The notes below the pieces were generated by a model that made no database searches, was not told where the DNA came from, and was given only the letters and a program-made list of their open reading frames with translations. Below are positions 27,495 to 38,727 of a stretch of 64,000 bases of DNA, one piece after another. This DNA comes from Mimachlamys varia (Eukaryota > Mollusca > Bivalvia > Pectinida > Pectinidae): positions 10,054,001 through 10,118,000 of the forward strand of contig OX392534.1 in NCBI GenBank assembly GCA_947623455.1, read 5' to 3'. Position numbers and translations under genes: made by a program. Position 1 is the first letter of the stretch. Each line of letters begins with the position of its first letter.

Positions 27495-28599
27495 GTAAGT
27501 AATTTTACAAGTATTTCTATAATTGGATATACTAGGTAATCGCTCTTCCAAGCAGAACGTCACGATTTCTTATCAGGTGATCACGCGTTGATCCACTTCA
27601 TAGTGTAATACGTCTCGTGTACACCTGATACTTGCCAATGTAAGGTTAAATCATAAAATTTTATAAATGTTCAAAGTAAACACCATCTCCTCTGTGTGCA
27701 GCTATTAAAGAATTTGAAATGAAATTCCATTGATCATTCTGTGTAAAAAGTATGTAGATCTATGTCTTCCAACTCATGAAAATATCAAATGATTTTATAT
27801 TTGATTTAAATAGGTTTATACATAAATCAAATATTTATTCTGATCAGTTAGTGATTATACTGATACAGACAATTGCATTGGAATCCTGTACCCACAATTC
27901 TATAGTCATAATTACAATACAAATGTATAAATAGCATTGTGTGGGTAAATGGTATTGCGTGCAATATATAGCATGGTTTGAAAAGTGAAATTAAATTTAA
28001 AGGCTGTATTGATGGATGATAGTGAGTGTATTAATCAGGACATAAAATAATCAAGTGATCGAGATCAATATCACATGTACAGTGTGTTAATGTATTAGTG
28101 TATAGCTAGGGCTACTTGAGTTTATAGTTCATTGTAAACAACGTTAACATTCTTGGTAAGGTGATCCTAGGTATTGTGTAATAACCAGGGTCACAATTCA
28201 GGACATCAACTAAATAACATAGGAAGAATCTCATTGCTGTATATAACGGGTTTTACAGGTAATGTGTGTCAACATATAGTACTTTATTTAAGATAAAGGA
28301 AATTGTTCTAGTGTTTTCCCCTCACAACCAGATGGTGGCCTGAGCTGGCATTTAGCTAACTTATCATGTTCATTTTGTAATAATTTATAGAACACCTCAA
28401 ATATAAAGGTGTTTTAGGGTGCTGAGGTAATTGTTTACTTGTCCAGGTCATTATTAGTCCCCTTTGGTGAATTTTTTTCTGCATCCATCAGTCTGTACAT
28501 CCACCTTTGGTAGGTATTGGTTTAAAGTTTTGTAAGTAAGGTTTTTCCTTAATGGTGTTGATTGGATTCTAATGCTTTGGTCACAACCACTTCCGATTA

Positions 28600-29130
28600 G
28601 GCTTAGGATGTACTCCCGGCATGATTTTTAACCATTTTGGCCTGGTCCCTGGCCGGACACCAGACATTGCCGGGGCTCTCAGGCAGCATCGGGGAGATGC
28701 CCGAAGAGTTTTAACTCGAAGTTAAAATTTCTCCGGTGTCCCGTAGATTTTCATAATCGGCCACATATCCTTCACACATCGTTTAAGTATCATCCGATAT
28801 CCGGCTGGGAACCACGCGGTAATCTGCCGGTTTGTGTAGCCTGAGAGGAGAAATTTTTGGGACCGGACATGGGCCAATATCCGGCCGAGGTCTGTGTACA
28901 CATTGGAAACAAACCCACCGATGTCCGATCGGCTTGAACCGGTGTGGACCAGATATGTTACAGACATCGGCCGGTGACCGGCCGGCTAGAACCGGACATC
29001 GGCCGGGCATCGATGGGACTATATAAACCCCCGTCAGTCGCCGTGTACAACATTATAGCATCGCTCGTTGTCTGTAGGATACTCAGGCGATATTCATACG
29101 ATGTCCGGTGAATAGGCCGGGCATCTTATT
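28600..29130 (+). promoter_or_regulatory. GC-rich block with TATA box: solo LTR or promoter
   Basis: About 500 bp stand out from AT-rich flanks by GC content and by repeated CCGG/GGCCGATGTCCGG motifs in both orientations (for example around 28860-29010 and 29100-29125). A consensus TATATAAA lies at 29020-29027, with possible initiators 10-35 bp downstream. No coding frame is convincing. It may be a solo long terminal repeat of a retroelement, but clear TG...CA ends with duplication were not found. An alternative promoter of ALAS is also possible. Confidence 0.4.
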
Positions 29131-31983
29131 TTTTGGTATTGCAAATTTTGCCTGACTTGGACTTGTTACCATTTTGAGTTTAATGTTTCGATTAGATTTC
29201 TAATGGCTCATCATCGTTATGGTGACATTCAATAATGATGGTATGATGGAATCTGTGGAGAGAGCTGATATACCCGGTAGGCTAGGCCTGTTGTTTATCA
29301 ATAAAATATATGAAATGAAATGGAGACGGTTAGTAGGGAACATGTATTGATTCGATAAATCAGTTATAGTACTCACAAAATGCTTGTTACTTTTACCGAT
29401 ATATATGAACTTTATGTAAGTTCAGGGAAGCTATTAACCTTATCAGTACAATATATTATGATTTGAAAATCAACCTGATCGATATTCAAGTCAGATTAAC
29501 ATGATGACCAAACAACAGTCACTGGATAGATTTGATGTTTAAGATATATAGAGGTGCATTATAAATCAGTGTTGTACTTTGAACTCAAGCTCTCTGTGCA
29601 AAACCCAACAAAAAAAAGTCAGCTTTTATAGATGAAGTCTGTGTTCATGTTGAAATCTGCTGACAAGGCATTATATCTGATATGATCACTGGGATGTTGT
29701 TTACACTGTAGTGACTACACACTATACTAGCTAGGTAGACACTGTATTTACTGTAATGGCTGGTGGTTGTAACTTATTATATATCAATCACAACACAATT
29801 CATGCGTTACTGGGTGATGGGATAAAATCTTTATCAGTCCCGATGATAGACTGTATATAATATAGTTAGCCTAATCAACCATCACCACCCACTCAGCTGG
29901 TCACGCATGACTTAGTATGGTGGTTGATCTTTTATGAATTATTATTTATTGACTACACTTAAATCATCTTGCGTTTATAACTTTTCCATATACGTGTCCA
30001 ATCTGATATTGCTGTTCATATGAGTGTTTCACTCAAAACATCAGTAAGCCTCGGCTGACGTTAGTTATCATAATCATCTGTCTATTACGTATTTATACCA
30101 ATATACTTACGGCAACCACATAATGTGCGACAAATATAGGAAAACTATTATTTTCTTGATGCTGTATGAGTATGTAATGAATTTGAAATGTCAGAATAAA
30201 TTTAACAAAAAATCCTGTCACGAATTTCATAATTCATGCCTCGTTAGTCAGCTAAGTGCTCAATACAATTCAACTTTTTTTTTTCAGCACTTATTACAGT
30301 TATGTAACTAAGTTTTATGTATCAGAATAATTAGTTTGATTTAAAGTTTTTGAATCATTATTATAACAAGCATGTACATGTGTGCATTACATAATCAAAC
30401 CCTTTTAGCTCCTTAAATTAATGTGTGAAGTCTAGTCTAGATCTGTTGTCTGCCTTTTAAAATGTAATATATTGTCACCAAATGTGATGTTAAAATTCTA
30501 AATTATTTAAGATTTTTTAAGTATAAAATCAAGTTGGTGCACCTCAGAAATGGAGAAAGGCCAAATTAAAAGGCGGGAGACTGCTGACTTTTGATCCTTA
30601 ACTATAGCATTTTAAACTTGCTCAAACTAATATTATTTTCTAAGATCTAGTGATTTAATCTGAAAGATCAATTTATGATATGTCATTTAAAAGAGATTTT
30701 GTCGCATAATTATTGGGGGTATATAATTCACAGACTTAATGCTTTAATTTTGAGAATCTCCTTTAATATCATGTATGCACAGTATACTTACAGTACTTAT
30801 CATCATGTTATTTACCTTTGAACGCAATCAACTAAATATCAATTTGTATAATGTATATATAATCTTTCATGCATCCTGTAAATAAAATCTTATCTTGCAG
30901 ACTGACATTTTTTGGGTCTTTTTGTTAACCAGAGTTGCCAACCTTTCGGGTAGAGCTAGCACTGGGTATGACAAAATCAAAAGTTCCATGGTATATAGGC
31001 CAATACTGTGGTACGTAACCACGGTAATACCAACTTGATTGAATGTTTCAGCTAGCTACAAGATCTCTGGCTGTTTTTGTTCTGAAGACAATCAACAAGA
31101 GGCCTGTTACAAGTTTCTTGTCTGTCTTAGTTGTTCAGCAGACTTATAGGAAATTATAATTAAACCATATTTTGAATTCCAATTGATCTATGTAACAAGT
31201 AGTTCTTTGATAAGTCAAATGAAAGTTCCTAAAAGTTTGGTACAGGACTTATGTACCATGGTATGTACCATCACAACTTTATACTGCGATAAACCGGTAA
31301 AACTGCCCAGCCCTACTTTTGGGTAGGCTTATAATTATGTCATTTCCATTGTCATATGTCATTATGTTGCCTAGAAACCGACATAAAAATATAGTTATCT
31401 CCATACTATTTCATGGCCGTTTCCTGTTATTGGGGAAAGTTTTAACTAGCTAAGTTTAAACCTTGCCAAGCAATGGAATGGGTTTGGTGTTATTTGTTAG
31501 AGTTATGAAGTTTTAGACCAATTTTCTGGATACTTAGAAGGAAGTTGAAATGTAAAGGCGATTATAGGAACAGGTTGATCCAGAATAACAGTGTTCTCCA
31601 TTGATTTTATCCCACCAGATTGATTTGTCCGACATCTGCGTCCCTGTTTACAGTAAGATACGGGCAGCTGCCATGTATGTTCAGACTACTTAGTGTTTGG
31701 TTGGTTAGCTTTTCTGTGAACATTATGTAAACAAGTCTATGGCAGCACTGGTAGTTTGAGATGTATGTCATGTGGTGTTATTTTACCTACATGTATATGT
31801 CAGTGTTCTTTGATGAAAAAGTTGGTTGTCTTGGAAAGAACATCAGGTTGAATGTAGATGTGCTCTTACTTTTGTGTTTTCTTTTAAATGTTTGTAGCTT
31901 TTGTTGTTAATTGGCTAGTTACAGGCACAATTTTTGATGTTGAAGCACATATTATGAGATAAAAATGTTTTTTTGTTTTACAG
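29131..31983. other. Non-coding stretch, probable intron
   Basis: No gene or repeat recognised. If the upstream candidate exon at 27395-27494 is right, this is ALAS intron. The acceptor before 31984 is strong (TTTTTTGTTTTACAG). Confidence 0.4.
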
Positions 31984-32049
31984 AAGTGAGTCGCTCTCAG
32001 TGAAGGGCACACACACGGCAATCAGACAACTCGCAACAACAACTTACAG
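31984..32049 (+). other. 5' UTR exon carrying an iron-responsive element (ALAS leader, inferred)
   Basis: A 66-base segment is bounded by a long pyrimidine tract plus ACAG and by a consensus donor CAG|GTAAGT. It has no ATG and no sustained reading frame, as expected of leader sequence. It contains the iron-responsive element at 31985-32015. The next ATG-free exon is at 33611 and the first coding exon of ALAS begins at 50587 on the same strand with no other gene between. IREs of this form are known in mRNAs of iron metabolism, including vertebrate ALAS2 and ferritin, so linkage to ALAS is the simplest reading. Splicing across 18 kb has not been shown. Confidence 0.65.
31985..32015 (+). promoter_or_regulatory. 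Iron-responsive element (IRE)
   Basis: The canonical parts are all present: bulged C at 31992; upper stem GCTCT (31993-31997) pairing with AGGGC (32004-32008) as five pairs, one of them T-G; loop CAGTGA (31998-32003). The lower stem pairs T31991-A32009, G31990-C32010, then an A-A mismatch, then G31988-C32012, T31987-A32013 and G31986-C32014. The loop and AGGGC 3' arm resemble the vertebrate ALAS2 element. Such elements bind iron regulatory proteins and block translation when iron is low. Confidence 0.8.
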
Positions 32050-32224
32050 GTAAGTCTTCAACACAATGCTTTATAAAAGTCATGATCAAAAAATTGTTTA
32101 TATATGGTAAACTTAAAATTGTAAACTCTTTTGTTAGTCTATAGCTAGGTTCGTCAATCAATGCTTTGGACTTTTTATCTTCAAATGATGAAGCATATTT
32201 ATTGCCTTTATTAAATGATATTTT

Positions 32225-33005
32225 TAATAGGTCACTCTGATAACCTGTATAAAGGGGCCACTCTGATACAACCTGTATAAAGGGGCCACTCTTAGACAAC
32301 CTGTATAGAGGGGCCACTCAGAGACAACCTGTAAAAAAGGGCCACTGAGACAACTTGTATGAAGGGGCCATTCTTAAGACAATCTTTATAAAGAGGCCAC
32401 TCTAAGACAATTTGTATAAAAGGGCCATTCAAAGACAGACTGTATAAAGGGGCCACTCAGACAACCTTTATAAAGGGGTCACTCAGACAACCTGTATAAA
32501 GGGGCCACTGAGACAATTTATAAAGGGGCCACTGAGACAATTTATAAAGGGGTCACTGAGACAACTTGTATAAAGGGGTCACTGAGTCAACTTGTATAAA
32601 GGGGTCACTCTGAGACAACTTGTATAAAGGGGTCACTCTGAGACAACTTATATAAAGGGGTCACTCTTAGACAACTTGTATAAAGGGGTCACTCTGAGAC
32701 AACTTGTATAAAGGGGTCACTCTGAGACAACTTGTATAAAGGGGCCACTCAGAAACAACCTGTATAAAGGGGCCACTCAGAGACAACTTGTATAAAGGGG
32801 TCACTCTTAGACAACTTGTATAAAGGGGTCACTCTGAGACAACTTGTATAAAGGGGTCACTCTGAGACAACTTGTATAAAGGGGCCACTCAGAAACAACC
32901 TGTATCAAGGGGCCACTCAGAGACAACTTGTATAAAGGGGCCACTCAGAGACAACTTGTATAAAGGGGCCACTCTGAGAAACATTTATAAAGGGTCACTG
33001 AGACA
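32225..33005. repeat. ~28-bp minisatellite, about 27 copies
   Basis: The unit is CTGTATAAAGGGGCCACTCA followed by GAGACAAC. Unit lengths vary between about 25 and 30 bp because the CTCAGA segment gains and loses bases. It lies in the putative intron just after the IRE exon. Open frames over it are repeat artefacts. Confidence 0.95.
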
Positions 33006-33610
33006 ATATGCATTAATTAAGAGACCATATTTTGAAATTCCCAAGGGTACATCTCTAAGTACGTTTGTTTCATAATGCTCGGGTATTATGTTATTACAGT
33101 GTGTATTATCAAGAAAAGATTACTTAATAATACTGAATATTTGCAAATGTGTGTTTGTAGGATATCAATTCTTTAGAATTTTATGAGTTCTTAATGTGAA
33201 GACAGGATTGTATTGTCAATTATTAAAGAAATTAAAGAAATCTGCTCATTTATCATGACAAAAAAACTTACAAAACATATCATGACAAAAAAATTACAAA
33301 ACATAAAAGCAGTATTAGATATAACAAAATAAAATTTAAGTGACAAAAAAGCAATAAGCCCTTTAGCTAGCATTAGTCAAAGGCAAAATTATTACCGGTA
33401 TGTCATAGATACACATAAGTTTGACAGAGATTAAATATGCTGGATGAATGTATGTCAGCAGAAATATTCCCACTAACAGTATAGTGATATAACAGATGTA
33501 TATAGGTTTATTTATTATTATTTTGTTTAGAAACTTAGCTGGACATGTACCTCTGTCACAAGTGAATTTTTATTTGAATAAATTGAAATGGATATGATTT
33601 TCGTTTCCAG

Positions 33611-33656
33611 TAAAATTACAAAGAACAGAACAGTGGAGAAAAACCCCAATTGGAAG
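33611..33656 (+). other. Second candidate 5' UTR exon of ALAS
   Basis: A 46-base segment lies between acceptor TTTTCGTTTCCAG and donor GGAAG|GTAAGTAAG. It has no ATG. It contains a CAGTGG string, but the flanking bases do not pair, so this is not a second IRE. It is probably a leader exon between the IRE exon and coding exon 50587, which would make the following intron 16.9 kb long. Confidence 0.55.
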
Positions 33657-34399
33657 GTAAGTAAGAATGTTTAGGTCTCTTATAAGCCATGGAGAGTGTA
33701 AAATGGTCTGGGGTGGATGTTGTGGTTCTGTATCTATGCTGTAATGCCTATATGAGGTGGCGCTATAAATGAAACAATTTGTAGCACAGTCCCACTACAA
33801 AACAGAATACAATAACATGCATACATCGGGAGATATTAGCCAGGTGGCATATGTAACCAGTAGTTTGTGTCTGATAATTGAGGCAGCTCCTCCAAATACC
33901 TTTTAAATTGTATTAATTCATAGGTATGGTAGTTATATTGATTATACATATTATATATCAATATTGTAAAGCACTTTAAAGTGGAGATACCACACTCTGA
34001 GGCATAATGTAAATGCTAACTGTCGGAAATTGATACAGGGAGTTGTATGCACTAAATGAAGGAGTTGAGTTCTTCAATTTTGTACTCTGCTATTTTTCAA
34101 AAGCTCAAATGTACAATAAAAATCTAGTTTGACGATTTAATGGGATCTGATGAAAGTTTCCTGACCTCAGATATTATCAAAGATTATGAGAAGGTAAATA
34201 AACTTTTAAATGTTACAGTTTATATCTGAGTACCTTGGGGTATTTTATGTGACCTCAGCCTTAAAGCTGAAATACTATTAGACCATGCAGCAGCTAAATT
34301 GTTAGGGAAGTTGATGACATCTGCATGCATGATTGGTGTTGACAAACCTTTTTAAGACATTAAACATTTCTTATTGTATGAGCCTCCGGGTATGTCTTA

Positions 34400-35145
34400 G
34401 GGGTTTGAATAAACTGGTTGTCAGTTCCAACTGCACATGCCCCTGTGGTCGGTATTAGAGTTAAGATAAACTGGTTGTCAGTGCTCATTACACATGCCCC
34501 TGTGGTTGGTATTAGAGTTAAGATAAACTGGTTGTCAGTGCTCACTCCTCATGCCCCTGTGGTCGGTATTAGAGTTAAGATAAACTGGTTGTCAGTGCTC
34601 ATTACACATGCCCCTGTGGTCGGTATTAGAGTTAAGATAAACTGGTTGTCAGTGCTCTTTACACATGCCCCTGTGGTGGGTCGTAGGGGTTTAGATAAAA
34701 TGGTTGTCAGTGTTCACTACTCATGCCCCTGTGGTGGGTCGTAGGGTTTTAGATGAACTGGTCGTCAGCGCTCACTACACAGGTCCCTGTGGTTGGGTCG
34801 TAGGGTTAAGATTAACTGGTTATCAGTGCTCACTTTACATGTCCCTGTGGTGGGTCGTAGGGGTTTAGATAAAATGGTTGTCAGTGTTCACTACTCATGC
34901 CCCTGTGTTGGGTCGTAGGGTTTTAGATAAACTGGTCGTCAGCGCTCACTACACAGGTCCCTGTGGTGGGTCGTAGGGGTTTAGATAATCTGGTTGTCAG
35001 TGCTCACTCCTCATGCCCCTGTGGTGGGTCGTAGGGTTAAGATAAACTGGTTATCAGTGCTCACTTTACATGCCCCTGTGGTGGGTCGTAGGGGTTTAGA
35101 TAAACTGGTCGTCAGCGCTCACTACACAGGTCCCTGTGTTGGGGA
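34400..35145. repeat. 57-bp minisatellite, ~13 copies
   Basis: Units contain CATGCCCCTGTGGTSGGT, TAAGATAAACTGGTTGTCAG and TGCTCACTACA. The first five or six are most uniform and, being 19 codons long, keep a frame open; later units diverge to a GGGTCGTAGGGTTT version. Confidence 0.92.
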
Positions 35146-35993
35146 CTTCTCCGAACAGCAACTCTGCTTATAAAAACATGTTTACTTAATTAGGAGGTCA
35201 GTTGTGATGATAGTGAGTTATAGTCTATAGTCTGTGTTAGGTATTAAGGGTTTAGGTGAACTGGTTGTCTGAGTGCTGAACTAAACAAGCCCTGGGGGAT
35301 AGGGATACAAGTTTTCAGTATCGAGGGCCCGGGGATAGAGTTGGTGGTGGTCACTATACTTACAATGACTTCACGGTCTCAGGATACTTGGTAAGGTGGG
35401 GCACGTAACGTCAATCATCACATGCTGTACACTGATAGGTGGCAGTCAGTTTACCTGTGGAAGTATATACCTGTTGGATGTTTATCTGAGGTGTCACTTC
35501 TATAGGTATACATGGTAGACGAGTCACGGATTACAAATTGATTGGTGTCTCTGTCAATACAGTGGCATCATGTTCTCCAAGTGTGTGTAAGTACTGCCAG
35601 ATCATCCAGTTATTGTGGTTTTAACAATGGTTTTCTTGTATGATACCGAGAGTATGTGGTATATTAATTTAGGATACCGTAACACTAATATAAGTAATAT
35701 GTTTGTCTGTTTACATACGTGTTCACTGATATATGATTATGATTCATATATTAATTTCATATATTAATATAGCAGTTTTATGAGCTCAATCATCAAAGAT
35801 TTTGTTTTTTATAAAGTTCAGAACTTTTGCACCTCATGTTTCTCAATATTTATGAAATTTAGTAAATTATAAAATGAGTAATTGATTACACTGCACACAT
35901 TGTTTTAAGACATTTTTTTTCAAATTTGGACTAGGAAACATTAATCCTTTAATGTTGCTGGTGTAGTAGGGTGGTGCTATTATGCATTTTATG

Positions 35994-36042
35994 AACTATT
36001 TTATCATTTTCTTAAACAGTTTAAGAAAATGATAAAACAGTT
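35994..36042. repeat. Near-perfect 23-bp inverted repeat (hairpin)
   Basis: Arms 35994-36016 and 36020-36042 pair with one mismatch around the 3-base spacer CAG. The inner 18 bp, TTTTATCATTTTCTTAAA, are perfect. No adjacent gene is recognised. It could be a cruciform-forming palindrome or a small hairpin; the AT-rich stem and tiny loop argue against a microRNA precursor. Confidence 0.75.
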
Positions 36043-37480
36043 TAGCACATAAGTCTGTTTGAATGGCCATTCCAGCAGATCTAGTTTTTACTGGTCACCT
36101 GTTGAAATGATATACTGATACACTTTCTTTTAACCCTAAAATTCTCATGCTTTATCATTTCATCAGGCACAATTTTTTTTCTGATTTTTCCTCTTCTTTT
36201 TTTTAAATTCTTGACAGGTAAAAATATAAAACTATAAATGTTGGACAAGGATTTTTAACTAGTAAGTACAAGTATATAATTTGCTTTGAAGCATTTGATG
36301 AATATGAATTATCATAGAACCTTGAACTAAAAAATCCAGCTGAATTTCTATAAATGCTGTTCTATATGTAGAGCATGTAGATGCTATATTAGATAAGCAT
36401 TGTTGGTATTTTAACAGCCAACACAGATGGCACAGAATATGTCTGGATGATTTAATTTGTGCTCTAGTTAGCATTCTCCATATTGAAATTTGTATGTTTT
36501 TTTTTTACGATGTGTCGCATCCCATCCTGTCCCATGGTTGTAATAAACATAACCAGCTGGGGCGGGGGCATTTATGTTTCACATACATTTCTAGTTTTCA
36601 AATCATTCTGTTTTGGGGTAATCATCTTTATTTTTGTCAAACACTTGTTTATTTTTTTTACAAAGTTACATTTTAAAAAATATAAAAGATTTATAACTAA
36701 ATGTATCTGCTATAAGTACTATGATCACAGGTTCTGTTCTGTTTGAACTACATTACAGTGTTTGTACTGAGTCTGGCATCCTTATCTGCTTATGTTATCA
36801 CTGTATCATCTCCTCGGTCTTATCCCTGTATCATCCCCTCTTTGTCTTCCTTTAGTAATCATGTTATCAAAGCAGGGATAGGCCAATAAGGAGAACATTC
36901 TGTTTGATGCTCAGTGTTTTGTTATAATTATAAGTAAAATTGAATTACTCAGATTATACCATAAGTATTAATTATTCATACCAGTATGAAATCGGTGAGT
37001 AAAATTGCCTACTTTGATTATATAATCTGTAAGATCAGGTGAATATTATTGATCCTGATGTTATTCTGAGTGGTTGGCTGTGCTATAGAGTCTGTGTGAT
37101 TACTTGTATATAATTGCTTTGAGGAGGGGGGGGGGACTTTTGTCTAAAGCTTGTTTTCCAATATCCATGGTAACCTCGCTGTACAAAATTTGAAATACAT
37201 ACTTGTTTATTACAGCTCTCCCTCGAATGGAGACAACGCTTTTATATTTTTTAGTACTCGTAGCCGTTCTTCATCTTCTGGTTCTTCTTATAATTTCTTG
37301 TCAGGGCTCATAACTTGTAAACCGTTGAAGATATCATGACCACAAGCCGATGTGCAGTGCAATATCATTATGTCATAGATGATGTGCAGTGTACTTATTA
37401 TAAGTACATGTAATTGTGATGTTAACCCAAAAGTAGGATGTCCAAAATGTCGTGGTTGTTTTAAATGTTCTAAGGAGTAC
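36043..37480. other. Non-coding intronic stretch
   Basis: Nothing recognised except an 11-G run near 37125-37137 and the short T-rich tracts around 36490 and 36650. Confidence 0.4.
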
Positions 37481-37487
37481 ACCAAGG

Positions 37488-37975
37488 TGATGCCCTTGGT
37501 TCCTCACAGCCTAATTACCTGGGTAACAGATAATGCCATTGCCGGCATTGGTCCCTCACAGCCTAATTACCTGGGTAACAGGTGATGCCCTTGGTCCCAC
37601 ACAGCCTAATTACCTGGGTAACAGGTGATGCCCTTGGTCCCACACAGCCTAATTACCTGGGTAACAGGTGATGCCCTTGGTTCCTCACAGCCTAATTACC
37701 TGGGTAACAGGTGATGTCCTTGGTCCCACACAGCCTAATTACCTGGGTAACAGGTGATGCCCTTGGTCCCACACAGCCTAATTACCTGGGTAACAGGTGA
37801 TGTCCTTGGTCCCACACAGCCTAATTACCTGGGTAACAGGTGATGCCCTTGGTTCCTCACAGCCTAATTACCTGGGCAACAGGTGATGCCCTTGGTCCCA
37901 CACAGCCTAATTACCTGGGTAACAGGTGATGCCCTTGGTACCACACAGCCTAAATACCTGGATAACAGTTCAATT
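37488..37975. repeat. 43-bp minisatellite, ~11 copies
   Basis: The unit is CAGCCTAATTACCTGGGTAA followed by CAGGTGATGCCCTTGGTCCCACA. Copies differ mainly at GCC/GTC and CCCACA/CCTCACA positions. Conservation is high, so the array is recent. Confidence 0.95.
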
Positions 37976-37989
37976 GTCCAGCTCATATT

Positions 37990-38725
37990 TTATTTTTTTT
38001 CAGGGTCATTGGATCACAGGTCAAGGTCAAATTTACATTTCTCAACTCATTGTTCCATGCTGTATTACATTATGAAGCAATTAAAGAATTTAGCAAGGAG
38101 TCAACCTCATCAGGTTATTGCAGGAACAAAGGTCAAAGTCAAATTTTACATTTCATGACTGCCAAACTATTTGTGTTCATAATGACGACATTATGAAGTG
38201 AAGTTGGGGGTATCAAACAGGAAGTCAAATTTTACATCCCTGATCATGATTTACGCTCACATGGTGGGGTCTTCCTGGTGTGTTACTGTTCTTACGTTCG
38301 CTTTCACTGTGTGTGCAATATGATAATCATTGATTTGAAAACTCTATACAGGCATCATTTCTAATGGTGGGGTCAGTTTCGAGGACTGCTGTTATAATAC
38401 CCATCATAACCATTTTTATGAATGCTATTTTCATAAGTTAACAGGATTCAATTCCTCTTATGATTCAAATAGATTCTATGGTATTCTATTCTGATGAACT
38501 TAAACATTTCTGCAATATTTTCAGGAAAATCTTGTCTGGGTGGCAAGTTCTAAAACATTGAAGAGGAGACATATGTTTTTCTTTACAAAATCAAATCTCC
38601 AGCTATCATTGTTTCCCAGCACAATACCATGTAGTAGATAGATTTTTTTTGTATATAGACATCAAATCTATTTTCTATGTAAATAGGTACCAGATACTTG
38701 GCTTGGGGGAAAAAACCCTGTGAAG
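37990..38725. other. Non-coding intronic stretch with loose repeats
   Basis: Three weak echoes of GGTCAARGTCAAATTTTACAT occur between 38020 and 38240. Nothing else recognised. Confidence 0.4.
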
Positions 38726-38727
38726 TA

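Noticed and set aside
33630..33650. Second IRE around CAGTGG in the 33611 exon
   Set aside because: Bases on either side (CAGAA and AGAAA) do not pair and there is no bulged C stem.
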